Assembly: GCA_041396685.1 (NCBI GenBank)
Contig: JAWKYD010000015.1
Coordinates: 1 to 64,000, forward strand
Direction of reading: 5' to 3'
DNA from: JAUIAI01 sp041396685
GTDB taxonomy: Bacteria; Pseudomonadota; Gammaproteobacteria; Burkholderiales; Burkholderiaceae_E
Length of the DNA: 64,000 bases
Shown: piece by piece, positions 16,801-25,438 of the stretch
Position numbering within the stretch: the first letter of the stretch is position 1
Layout: each line of letters begins with the position of its first letter
Notes under the pieces: generated by a model
What the model was told of the DNA's origin: nothing
Database searches by the model: none
Seen by the model: the letters and a program-made list of their open reading frames with translations, nothing else
Made by a program: the position numbers and the translations under genes

Positions 16801-18572
16801 AGGCGATGGAATCGATCGATGCCGTCTCCGTCAGACGCTTGGTCGGACTGCTCGGGAGCCATGTCAGGCGGCATCGACGCACTCTCGCGCTGGGCACGAT
16901 GGCGATGATCGTGGCGACGGCGGCGAGTCTGCTGGCCCCCTGGCCGCTCAAGCTGGTCTTCGACGGGCTGCTGATCCCGCAGTCCGATCCCGATCCGGTC
17001 ACAGCCTGGGCGCTGCGACTGACCGGCGGTGGCGATACTTTGTTGATCGGCGCATCGGTCGCCATTCTCGCCATCGCGCTGATCGCCGGCGCGGCCGGCT
17101 ACGCCCAAGGCGTCCTGATCTCCGGCGCCGGTCAGCGCATCGTCGCGGACATCAGGCTCGACCTGTATCGGCACATCCAGCGCCTCTCTCATTCCTTCCA
17201 CGATCAGGCGAGCAGCGGCGACCTGCTGGCAAGACTCACCGGCGACGTGCGCATGATGCGCGACCTGCTGGTCAACGCGGTCATCTATTCGAGCTCGCAA
17301 GGGCTGATCGTGCTGGCGACCATCGGCATCATGCTGTGGCTGGACTGGCGGCTGACGATTGCCGGCGTCATCATCCTGCCCGCTCTGATGGCGGTATCAC
17401 GTCACTTCGCCGGCCGTATCCGCGGCGCCGCGCGTCGTCAGCGGCGCAAGGAAGGCCGGATCGCGAATGTGATGAGCGAGAACCTCGGCGCCATGGCCGT
17501 GGTCAAGGGCTTCGCCCGCGAGGCTCATGAGGAGGCGCGCTTCGCGCGCCAGAATCATGCTTCCACCGAGGCCGGCCTGGTGGCGACGCGTCTCGAGGGC
17601 CACATGGACCGGCTCGTCCAGGTCATTCTGGCCTTCGGAACGATGATGGTGGTGTGGTACGGCGTCAAACGCGTCTATGCAGGCGCGATCTCACCAGGCG
17701 ATCTGCTGGTCTTCACGGCCTACCTGCGGTCCTTGTACAAACCGGTACGCAAGCTTGCCGGCCTCACGGGCCGGGTCGCCAAGGCCGTGGCCAGCGGCGA
17801 ACGCCTGCTCGAGGTGTTCGATCTGCGCCCCGAGGTGGATCAACGCGCCGACGCGCGTCCGGCACCGTCGTTCCGCGGCGATGTCTGCTTCGAGTCCGTG
17901 AGCTTCGACTACGGCGGTCGCCGCCCGGTCTTCGATCGCGCTTCGCTGCAGATCGCGGCGGGGGAGATCGTCGCGGTCGTCGGCGACAGCGGGGTCGGCA
18001 AGTCCACGGCGATGCAACTTCTGTTGCGATTCTACGATCCGGCCGAAGGTCGGGTGCTGATCGACGGTGTCGACATCCGTGACCTGACCCTCGACTCGCT
18101 GCGTGAGCAGTTCGCCATCGTTCTTCAGGACACGGTGCTGTTCGGCACCACCATTCGGGAGAACATCGCCTATGGGCGGCTGAACGCCGACGATGATGCG
18201 ATCGTGGCAGCCGCCCGGATCGCAGGCGCCGACGATTTCATCTGCAGGCTGCCGGACGGCTATGAAACGGTGGTGGGTGAGCGGGGCAAGACGCTCTCGG
18301 GAGGACAACGACAGCGCATCGCCATTGCCAGAGCCGTGGTGCGCGACGCCCGCATTCTGATTCTCGACGAACCGCTGAACGGCCTGGACGCGACGACCGC
18401 TGCGGAGGTCTCGCAGGCTCTCGCACGCGCGGCCAGGAACCGCACCACCTTGATCGTCACACACGATACCGCGTCGCTACCCTTCGTCGATCGCATCGTG
18501 CGTGTCGCGGACGGCCGCTTCGTCGACGAAGCGGCCGCCACTCGCACCCTGCTGACAGATACCGCCACATGA
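16794..18572 (+). CDS. ABC exporter half-transporter (MsbA-like permease-ATPase)
   Basis: The 592-residue protein has a six-helix ABC transmembrane domain (about 20–330) fused to an ATPase domain. Walker A is GDSGVGKST (about 398–406), the Q-loop IVLQDTVLFG follows, the signature is LSGGQRQRIAIARA and Walker B is ILILDEPLNGLD; most exporters of this type have DEATSALD instead. It should work as a homodimer in the inner membrane. Because it sits among glycosyltransferases and before an AlgE-like barrel, it may flip a lipid-linked glycan. It overlaps its neighbours by 7 and 4 bases. Confidence 0.9.
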   Translation: MLKAMESIDAVSVRRLVGLLGSHVRRHRRTLALGTMAMIVATAASLLAPWPLKLVFDGLLIPQSDPDPVTAWALRLTGGGDTLLIGASVAILAIALIAGAAGYAQGVLISGAGQRIVADIRLDLYRHIQRLSHSFHDQASSGDLLARLTGDVRMMRDLLVNAVIYSSSQGLIVLATIGIMLWLDWRLTIAGVIILPALMAVSRHFAGRIRGAARRQRRKEGRIANVMSENLGAMAVVKGFAREAHEEARFARQNHASTEAGLVATRLEGHMDRLVQVILAFGTMMVVWYGVKRVYAGAISPGDLLVFTAYLRSLYKPVRKLAGLTGRVAKAVASGERLLEVFDLRPEVDQRADARPAPSFRGDVCFESVSFDYGGRRPVFDRASLQIAAGEIVAVVGDSGVGKSTAMQLLLRFYDPAEGRVLIDGVDIRDLTLDSLREQFAIVLQDTVLFGTTIRENIAYGRLNADDDAIVAAARIAGADDFICRLPDGYETVVGERGKTLSGGQRQRIAIARAVVRDARILILDEPLNGLDATTAAEVSQALARAARNRTTLIVTHDTASLPFVDRIVRVADGRFVDEAAATRTLLTDTAT

Positions 18573-19903
18573 GCCCGGTATACCGCGACGGCCCGCCCGA
18601 TGCAGTGGCGTCGAGTACACGAAGACCAAAGGTGGACCCCCTCGCAGCCGCTCTCGATCTCGATCGCCTTCGGGAACCCATCTGCGAGGCCTTGCGACAG
18701 TGGGGATTCGACACTCCGCGCAGGGTGACCGTCGAGCGCGTGCATTTCGGCAAGCGCGGGGCTACCGTGGTTCAGTACCGCTGCGACGACCTCCACGGCG
18801 ACCCTCACCTGACGCTGCACGGCGTGCCCACCTTCGACGATCCGGCACGGGTGGCCGCGGACGAATCGCAGCGTCTGCGCAAGTCGCGCCGTGCGCAGGC
18901 ACATGCCCGCGACCCCGATCCGGTTGTACCGCTGCCCGGATCGCCGCTGACCATCCGATTGGCGGGCCGTGACGCCGCGCTGCCCGGCTTGCGCCTGCTG
19001 CGCGACCCGATGGCCGTACGCGACATGATGGACCGTATCGGCGAGCCGGTGGCCGGCGATACCGAAGTCGCAACGCGGCTACATGCCCACCGCCTGGGCA
19101 AGCGGGCAGTGCTGAGCCTGGATGGGCGTCATGGTCACGACCCTCGCCGGCGATTTCTCCGGCTGGCACCGGTCAGCCATCCGGGGGCCAGACTCCGATT
19201 CGATCAACATCGCCGAATCGCAGCGGCATTGAGATCTGGCCGCACGGCCGCGAGCGTGAACGTGCCGACGCCCATCGCATTCGACGACGTACTCGGCGTC
19301 GCGGTCTTCGACGCGCTGCCCGGCGCCGCGGCGAGCGATCCCGATCACGCCTGGTCTGCGCGCATCGATGCCGGGTTGACGATACTCGCCGGCCTGGCGG
19401 CATTGGGCGGGGTCGAAGCACCGCGGCACGACGCGCGCAAGGAGCTGTCTCTGCTGCTCGACTGGCAGACGCGACTCGCCCGCTGGCGGCCTGAGCTGGC
19501 ATCGCCGTTCGAGGGCAGGGTGCGGCAGCTGTTCGTCGACTTCAGCGGTCTGGCACAGATGGCGGATTCCCCCTGCCATCGCGACCTGCACGAAGGGCAG
19601 ATGCTGCTCGGTCCGGACGGACCCGGCCTGCTGGACTTCGACACATTCTGTTTGAGCGACCCCGATCTGGACGCGGGCAATCTGCTCGCCCACCTGCGCT
19701 GGCGCGAGTGCCTGGAGGACTCTCCCGGCGTGGATGCCGCGGACGAGTTCGCGCGACGCCTCGAACACCGCTGCGGCAGCGCTCGCTGGTCGCGAATCGC
19801 GTTCTGGGCGCGGGTGTCGTTTCTCAGGGTCCTCGCAATTCACGCCTTCGCGACCGACACCGAGGAGACCGTGCAGGACTTGTTGCTCGGGTCTGCTCTC
19901 TGA
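18569..19903 (+). CDS. APH-fold phosphotransferase-like protein, larger form
   Basis: The 444-residue protein has the phosphotransferase catalytic loop CHRDLHEGQ (H337–Q344) and metal-site aspartate in GLLDFDTF, about 20 residues on. As in the 8901 protein, the conserved Asn is replaced by Gln, as in maltokinases. The first about 230 residues are divergent and longer than a normal N-lobe, with an atypical nucleotide-binding region. It starts at an ATGA overlap with the exporter gene. Role in the pathway (phosphorylating a sugar or lipid precursor) is inferred only from context; it may also be catalytically inactive. Confidence 0.7.
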   Translation: MSPVYRDGPPDAVASSTRRPKVDPLAAALDLDRLREPICEALRQWGFDTPRRVTVERVHFGKRGATVVQYRCDDLHGDPHLTLHGVPTFDDPARVAADESQRLRKSRRAQAHARDPDPVVPLPGSPLTIRLAGRDAALPGLRLLRDPMAVRDMMDRIGEPVAGDTEVATRLHAHRLGKRAVLSLDGRHGHDPRRRFLRLAPVSHPGARLRFDQHRRIAAALRSGRTAASVNVPTPIAFDDVLGVAVFDALPGAAASDPDHAWSARIDAGLTILAGLAALGGVEAPRHDARKELSLLLDWQTRLARWRPELASPFEGRVRQLFVDFSGLAQMADSPCHRDLHEGQMLLGPDGPGLLDFDTFCLSDPDLDAGNLLAHLRWRECLEDSPGVDAADEFARRLEHRCGSARWSRIAFWARVSFLRVLAIHAFATDTEETVQDLLLGSAL

Positions 19904-21186
19904 TGGCCGAGCAGTTCATTCATGATCCCGCCATGCCCGGGCTCGCCATCGCCATGCATCCGGCACTGTTCGAGGACGCGCTGGCCACCGCGATGCGCGA
20001 TGCAAGCGCCGGCAAGTGGACGATCTCTTCGGTTGAGAGGGTTCGATTCCGCTACCGCGTCGGTCGACGTGCGGTCATTCAACTGCGAGTCGTCGTGACG
20101 GGACCATCGGGTGCACGCCGATGCGAGGCGGCGGCCTGGCTGCATGCCGACCCGCGTCAGCGTCGCGACCCTTCGATGCCCGAAGCGCAGACACACGACG
20201 AGGCACATCCGCTCGAGCTGGTCGAACCGGTGACAGGCGCCAGGCTGGCATTGCTGCCACGCGACCATCGTCTGCCGGGCCTGCGACACTGGCTGGCGAA
20301 GGGCGACGAGTTGCCCGCCGGGGCAGACGCTCCAACGTCATCCACAGAGTTGGTCCGCTACCGACCAGGAATCAGCGCAAGCCTGCGCGTGACGCGAGCC
20401 GATGGTGAGCAATGTTTCGTCAAGCTGGTGCCCCCGGCGGAGCTGACGGACCATGCGCAGCGCTGGCGCCGCTTCGCCGACGGCATTCGCGACCGGGAGA
20501 TGCGCGTTCCGCCCTTGCTCCGCGCCGACCCGGGCGACGGCTCGATGACGCTCGCATGTGCCGACGGCCATGATCTGAGCGCCTGGCTGGCCGGCAAGGG
20601 GCGCGCCGTACCGGACGACACCATAAGAATCGGCTTGCTGGAGATTGCCGGCATTGCTCGGCGCGGCTTACGCCTCGAACGCGAACAGACGGCGCACGCC
20701 ATGGTCGCCCAGGCGCACCAGGCCGCAGAGCTGATCAGCGCGGTGCATCCGGGAATGGCCGCGCGCACTCGTGAGCTCGTGAGCTCGCTTCGAGACAGCG
20801 CGCCGACATTCGACAGCGTTCCGTGTCATGGCGACATGAAGCCGGACCATCTTCTATTCGGCGAAGGCTGCATCTGGTTGCTCGACGTCGACCAGAGCTG
20901 CCGTTGCGACCGCCTTCTGGATCTGGTGATGTTGGAGACCCGCGTCCGCGACGGACTCCGACTCGGAGCGTACCGACCCGATCGCGCGCGCCGTCTATCG
21001 GCCTGGCTGGACGACGCGATGCGATCCGATTCCGACCGTCCGCCGTCGAAGCACACGATGCAACGTCGCCGCTGGCTGCGCAGTTGGTCGGCGCTGATGC
21101 TGGCGCGACATCATGCACAAACGTTCAGCCCTGACTGGGAAGCGCGCCTGGGCAACGCACTGGCGCTTGGTGAATGCGATGACTGA
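19903..21186 (+). CDS. APH-fold phosphotransferase-like protein, divergent
   Basis: This 427-residue protein is distantly related to the preceding one. The catalytic loop reads CHGDMKPDH (from H309), with His at the position of the usual Asn, and IWLLDVDQS supplies the downstream aspartate. The loss of both Asn and Gln makes activity less certain. Its ATG shares one base with the previous stop, and the barrel gene overlaps its end by 8 bases. Together with the 8901 and 18569 products it makes three kinase-fold proteins in one locus, a repeated pattern that should mean a common function. Confidence 0.65.
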   Translation: MAEQFIHDPAMPGLAIAMHPALFEDALATAMRDASAGKWTISSVERVRFRYRVGRRAVIQLRVVVTGPSGARRCEAAAWLHADPRQRRDPSMPEAQTHDEAHPLELVEPVTGARLALLPRDHRLPGLRHWLAKGDELPAGADAPTSSTELVRYRPGISASLRVTRADGEQCFVKLVPPAELTDHAQRWRRFADGIRDREMRVPPLLRADPGDGSMTLACADGHDLSAWLAGKGRAVPDDTIRIGLLEIAGIARRGLRLEREQTAHAMVAQAHQAAELISAVHPGMAARTRELVSSLRDSAPTFDSVPCHGDMKPDHLLFGEGCIWLLDVDQSCRCDRLLDLVMLETRVRDGLRLGAYRPDRARRLSAWLDDAMRSDSDRPPSKHTMQRRRWLRSWSALMLARHHAQTFSPDWEARLGNALALGECDD

Positions 21187-22579
21187 TCGCGCCCGCATCC
21201 GTTCCCGTGACGCGCTGGCGGAAGGCCGACACGGATGGCTCGACCCGGCAATGCGCCGAGTCGGTCGCGTCGCCGTTGCAGCGACCATTGCGGCGCTATC
21301 GCTGTTGCCGGTCCCGGCGCCGGCGATGGAGGACTTCGACCTGGCGGAATCCAACGATTGGGAGGACCGGGACTTCGAGCGCCAGTTTCAGCCGCTTTGG
21401 CCCGCCCCGTGGGGCGCGCAGTGGCACCTCGGTCGAACTGCCGAATTGGAATGGGACGACCGTCGCAACGAGAACCTCGATCGCGCGGACGACGAAGACC
21501 GCTCCATCAGGCGTGCCCAGTTCGGCCTGGTCGGCAATGTCTTCCTTGGTCGGCATCATCGGCTCGAGGCCACGTTGGAACTCGCCGACAACCGGCGCCA
21601 GCGCGCCGACAGGGCCGGCAGTCACGCAACCGAACTGAAGATCAAGTCCCTGTTCTGGCAGTGGCGAACGGACAACCCCGCCGCGCTGCTCGTCGTTGGC
21701 CGACAGACCGTGAAGGACGAGCGCGAGTGGTTGTTCGACGAAGAACTCGACGGCGTCGGGCTGGCCTGGCGCGGCGACGGATTCGGCCTGCTGGGTTTTC
21801 TCGGTCGGCAATCGTGGTTCAAGGACGATCTGCTGGCACCGCGTGATGATGGCGGACCGAGGGTCGGCTATCTGCGTTTGTATCGGGCGTTTCAAGACCG
21901 GCGTCAGGCAAGCATCTACTGGGTCGGCGTGGACGAACGCGGATTCGACGATCAAGAAGAGCTCGACTTCTTCGGTGCGCGTGCCATGGGACGCCTGCCG
22001 GCGAAGATCGATTTCTGGCTCGAAGCCGCGCTCGTGCGCGGGCGGGCTCAGCACCGTCCGATATCGGGCCATGGCTTCGACGTGGGCGTCACGAGAGCCT
22101 TCAAGGAGTTCTCGTGGCGACCGTCCCTGACCATGGCGCTGGCGCTCGGCAGCGGCGACGACGGCAGTGGCGATGACCATGCTTTCCGACAGACGGGCCT
22201 GCAGGGAAACACCGCGCGACTGGACGGCGTCGCATCGATCGACTACTACGGCCATGCGCTCGATCCCGAGCTGAGCAATCTGACCATACTCACCCTCGGC
22301 GCCGGTGTTCGGCCGAGTCCGAGCTGGTCGATGGATCTGACCTGGCATCGATATTCGCAGCAGCAGGCGTCGACCCGGCTTCGCGACAGTCGGCTGGATT
22401 CATCACCCGATGGCATTCATCGCTCGCTGGGCTGGGGGGCAAACCTGACACTCGGAATGCGCTACGGACGCAACATGAAGTTCGAAGCGGTGTTCGGCTA
22501 TTTCAGCCCGGGCGCCGCCTTCGACGCCGACGCCAGCGCGATCCGGCGATTCGAGCTGGTTGCCAAGTTCCGCTACTGA
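21179..22579 (+). CDS. AlgE-like outer-membrane beta-barrel (alginate export family)
   Basis: The 466-residue protein has a signal peptide ending near PVPAPA, then alternating amphipathic strands and a C-terminal aromatic FELVAKFRY typical of outer-membrane barrels. The strand pattern, with LLVVGRQTVKDER and a GVGLAWRGDGFGLLGF block, fits the alginate-export family (PF13372), which lets acidic polysaccharide cross the outer membrane. I chose ATG 21179, overlapping the upstream stop; ATG 21251 would give a shorter, more standard signal peptide. As last gene of the operon it gives the locus an exit route, but no alginate synthase (Alg8/Alg44) is present. Confidence 0.8.
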   Translation: MTDRARIRSRDALAEGRHGWLDPAMRRVGRVAVAATIAALSLLPVPAPAMEDFDLAESNDWEDRDFERQFQPLWPAPWGAQWHLGRTAELEWDDRRNENLDRADDEDRSIRRAQFGLVGNVFLGRHHRLEATLELADNRRQRADRAGSHATELKIKSLFWQWRTDNPAALLVVGRQTVKDEREWLFDEELDGVGLAWRGDGFGLLGFLGRQSWFKDDLLAPRDDGGPRVGYLRLYRAFQDRRQASIYWVGVDERGFDDQEELDFFGARAMGRLPAKIDFWLEAALVRGRAQHRPISGHGFDVGVTRAFKEFSWRPSLTMALALGSGDDGSGDDHAFRQTGLQGNTARLDGVASIDYYGHALDPELSNLTILTLGAGVRPSPSWSMDLTWHRYSQQQASTRLRDSRLDSSPDGIHRSLGWGANLTLGMRYGRNMKFEAVFGYFSPGAAFDADASAIRRFELVAKFRY

Positions 22580-22909
22580 CTGCAATGGCCCTTCAGTGCA
22601 AGCGACCGCCGCGCCCGTCAGCCGGCAGGGCGAAGACTTCGTCGTAGCTGGCGCGCTCCGGTTGTGCGCGAGATGCCTGCGGATCGATGCTCGTGATGCG
22701 GTCCGTTCGGTCGCAACGGTGAGCATGGCCGCACGTTCGGCGGAGCCGGGAATGGTCGTGCGTCTGTGGCTGCCGTCGGGCCGGTGGTATGCCTGGCGAC
22801 GGCACACGGCGGGCGACCCGCGGCGCAGGCACCGGCATAGGCAGGCTGGCCCGCCGCGCGTATGCTCTGCGAACCCGCGCGGGCACGGCCCGGCCGGAAA
22901 GGACTTGCT
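22580..22909. other. Gene-free stretch after the glycan operon
   Basis: Open frames here are rich in Arg/Pro with no domain or ribosome site. I see no T-tailed hairpin that would end the operon. Confidence 0.4.
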
Positions 22910-23380
22910 TTGGACGCCTTGATTGCTTCACTGCTGATCTGGATCGGCTCGCACTCGGCTCTCGAGGTGGCGGGACTGCCGGCGCCCACGATCGTCGAGA
23001 TGACGCCGCTCGAGATCACCCGGCAGGTTCACAGGCTCGCAGGCATGACCCTGGCTCCCACCGTTGCCGATACCCGCCTGTTCGGCGCCTACGATCCGCA
23101 CGCGGGCGAGCACGGCACCATCTATGTGGTGCGGGCAGAGTCGGCCCCCTACGCCGACGAGTTCGCCAACCATCTCGACAATCCATACTTTCACGAGCGC
23201 CTGCTCCACGAGCTCGTGCATCACGTGCAGTTTCGCAGCGGCGCGATCGACCGGCTGCCGTGCCCGGCGGCAGCCGAGCGCGACGCCTATCGGCTGGCAG
23301 GTATGTTCGTTCGCGAGCGACACCTGCGCGATCCGCTGGCGCATCGCGCGTCGCTGCTACGCATGCTGGACGGTTGTTGA
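22910..23380 (+). CDS. Small HExxH protein, possible zinc peptidase (DUF6647-like)
   Basis: The protein carries LLHELVHHVQF, an HExxH zinc-protease signature, with a later ERDAYRLAG that may supply the third ligand. The first about 20 residues are hydrophobic (ALIASLLIWIGSHSALEVAG), suggesting export. I place the start at TTG 22910 (156 residues), 8 bases after GGAAAGGA; ATG 22862 would add 16 residues without a ribosome site. I associate the motif layout with DUF6647 but am not certain. Neighbours do not indicate a substrate. Confidence 0.6.
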   Translation: MDALIASLLIWIGSHSALEVAGLPAPTIVEMTPLEITRQVHRLAGMTLAPTVADTRLFGAYDPHAGEHGTIYVVRAESAPYADEFANHLDNPYFHERLLHELVHHVQFRSGAIDRLPCPAAAERDAYRLAGMFVRERHLRDPLAHRASLLRMLDGC

Positions 23381-23546
23381 AATCGCGGCACGCCGCAGCA
23401 CGCTCGATAGAACCCGCTGGTCCGCTCGCCGGGCCGACCGCGATCATCCGCGCTCCCCGTTGACGAGTGCGGCGGGCGCTACGACCATAGCGTCCCGCAT
23501 GCGAACACACGCACCCGATCACCCACGCCCGAGGAGACCCCCGCCG

Positions 23547-23957
23547 ATGACCACCAAGACCCTGACCGGAAGCTGCCTGTGCGGCGGCGTGCGTTACACC
23601 GTGCACGGCGAACCCAGGCAGCTCTACCACTGCCATTGCTCACGCTGCCGCAAGGCGACCGGCACCGGACACGTCTCGAACCTGGTCGTCGCCGGGACGC
23701 TCACCTGGGACGCGGGCGAGAATCTCATCCGCCGCTACAAGGTGCCCGAGGCCGAGCGCTTCACCAATGTGTTCTGCGTCGAATGCGGCGGCCGGGTGCC
23801 GCGTCTGTCACCACAGGGTGATTCGGTGAACATTCCCGCCGGTTCTCTCGACACCGACCCCGGCGTGAGTGCGGGCGCGCGCCTGTTCATGGGCTCGCGC
23901 GCGAGCTGGTCGTGCCACGGCGACTCGGTACCGGCCTACGACGAGCTGGCCGGCTGA
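23547..23957 (+). CDS. GFA/CENP-V domain protein (formaldehyde-activating-enzyme family)
   Basis: The 136-residue protein has the zinc-binding cysteines of the GFA fold: GSCLCGGVRY (about 8–17), HCHCSRCRKATG (about 28–39) and NVFCVECGGRVP near residue 75. Family members bind zinc and are often labelled glutathione-dependent formaldehyde-activating enzymes, although few have been tested. The ATG at 23547 follows a GAGGAGA site. It is a single gene, convergent with the thiolase. Confidence 0.85.
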   Translation: MTTKTLTGSCLCGGVRYTVHGEPRQLYHCHCSRCRKATGTGHVSNLVVAGTLTWDAGENLIRRYKVPEAERFTNVFCVECGGRVPRLSPQGDSVNIPAGSLDTDPGVSAGARLFMGSRASWSCHGDSVPAYDELAG

Positions 23958-23965
23958 GATTCCAG

Positions 23966-24004
23966 GGCGAGGCGCCGCGCCGATGGCAGGCGGGGCGCCT
24001 CGCC
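23966..24004. terminator. GC-rich hairpin between convergent genes
   Basis: GGCGAGGCGCC (23966–23976) is matched by GGCGCCTCGCC (23994–24004), a perfect 11-bp stem with a 17-base loop. It follows the GFA stop and faces the thiolase 3' end. No T-run is present on either strand. Confidence 0.55.
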
Positions 24005-24053
24005 AGCGCCGCCACCCACCGGGCACGGGTGCCAACGCTCCCGACCCACGCGA

Positions 24054-25271
24054 TCAGACGAAGCGCTCGAACACCGCGGCCAGACCCTGGCCACCCCCGA
24101 TACACATGGTCTCCAGCCCGTAGCGGGCCTGGCGCCGCCGCATCTCGCGCACCAGCGTGGTCAGGATGCGCACCCCGGTAGCACCCACCGGGTGGCCCAG
24201 CGAGATGCCGGAGCCGTTGACGTTCATGCGCTCGAAATCGCCGGCGCCGAACTCCCAGGCGCGCGTGCAGGCGAGCACCTGCGCGGCAAACGCCTCGTTG
24301 AGCTCGATCAGGTCGATGTCCTTGAAGGTCAGCCCGGCGCGTTCGAGCGCCTTGTTGGTGGCCGGCACAGGTCCGATGCCCATGCGCGCGGGCTCGACCC
24401 CGGCCACCGCCCAGGCCTTCAGTTCCGCGTACGGCTGCAGGCCGAGCGAAGCGGCCGTGTCGGGATCGGTCACCACGCAGACCGCGGCGCCGTCGTTCTG
24501 ACCGCTGGCATTGCCGGCCGTGACCGTGGCGTCGGGGTCCGAGCCCTGCAGGATCGGCTTGAGCCGCGCCAGACTCTCGAGCGAGGCGTCGGCACGCACA
24601 TGCTCGTCGCGATCGAGCACGGTGTCGGGCTTGCCGCGCTTGCCCTTGACGACCACCGGCACGATCTCCTCGGCGAAACGGCCCTCGGTGATCGCCGCGG
24701 CGGCGCGCTGGTGCGAACGCACGGCGAGTTCGTCCTGCTCCTGGCGCGGCACCGAATAGTCACGACGCAGATTCTCGGCGGTCTCGAGCATGCCGCCCGG
24801 CACCGGATGACGAAAGCCGCCGGCCGTGACCCGGCCGCGCGCGAGCCGGTCCTGCAGCTGCGCCGGACGTCCCTTGGTGCCCCAGCGCATGTCCTCGGTG
24901 TAGTACTCGGCGCGGCTCATGCTCTCGGCGCCGCCGGCCAGGACGATCGAGGCCACGCCGGTCTGCACGCGCATCGCCGCATCGAGCACCGCCTGCAGAC
25001 CCGAACCGCAGCGGCGATCGAGCTGCAGGCCGGGCACGGTCACCGGCAGGCCGGCATCGAGCGCGGCCACGCGGCCGATCGCCGGCGCCTCGCCGTTCGG
25101 ATAGCACTGGCCGAAGATCACGTCGTCGAAGCGCTCCGGGTCGATGCCGGTGCGCTCGAGCACGGCCTCGATGACCGTGCGCGCGAGCTGGGTGGCCGGT
25201 ACGTCCACATACATGCCACCGTAGCCGCCGACGGCGGTTCGCAAAGGTTCACAAATGACGACGCGCTTCAT
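24054..25271 (-). CDS. Acetyl-CoA C-acyltransferase (thiolase)
   Basis: The 405-residue thiolase should condense or cleave acyl-CoA esters. The acyl-accepting cysteine is in LDRRCGSGLQ (about C89), with NEAFAAQ, SLGHPVGATG (catalytic His) and MCIGGGQGLA (second Cys) toward the C-terminus. ATG 25271 follows a strong GGGAGGT site, and MKRVVICEPLRTAVG is a normal thiolase start. It lies downstream of the nitronate monooxygenase, slyX and icmF genes on the same strand, so it may share a role in acyl-CoA breakdown, though the 167-base gap allows its own promoter. Confidence 0.92.
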   Translation of the reverse strand: MKRVVICEPLRTAVGGYGGMYVDVPATQLARTVIEAVLERTGIDPERFDDVIFGQCYPNGEAPAIGRVAALDAGLPVTVPGLQLDRRCGSGLQAVLDAAMRVQTGVASIVLAGGAESMSRAEYYTEDMRWGTKGRPAQLQDRLARGRVTAGGFRHPVPGGMLETAENLRRDYSVPRQEQDELAVRSHQRAAAAITEGRFAEEIVPVVVKGKRGKPDTVLDRDEHVRADASLESLARLKPILQGSDPDATVTAGNASGQNDGAAVCVVTDPDTAASLGLQPYAELKAWAVAGVEPARMGIGPVPATNKALERAGLTFKDIDLIELNEAFAAQVLACTRAWEFGAGDFERMNVNGSGISLGHPVGATGVRILTTLVREMRRRQARYGLETMCIGGGQGLAAVFERFV

Positions 25272-25438
25272 GGCGGAGACCTCCCGGTCGAATCGGTAAA
25301 ACGACGATTCTCGCAGGAACGGGCCGCGCCGAGGGCCGAGGCCCCGAATCGGCATGCAGCGGAACCGGCGAGCGGAACGTGGTGAGGCGCGTGTCGTGCC
25401 AGCGCGGGCCAGACGGACCGGATCACCGACGGCCGCCG

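Noticed and set aside
20038..20050. GGTTCGATTCC, like a tRNA T-arm
   Set aside because: It lies inside the 19903 coding frame and no acceptor or anticodon stem can be formed around it.
22593..22931. 112-codon minus-strand frame after the barrel gene
   Set aside because: Arg/Pro-rich low-complexity translation, no ribosome site, overlaps the zinc-motif gene start.
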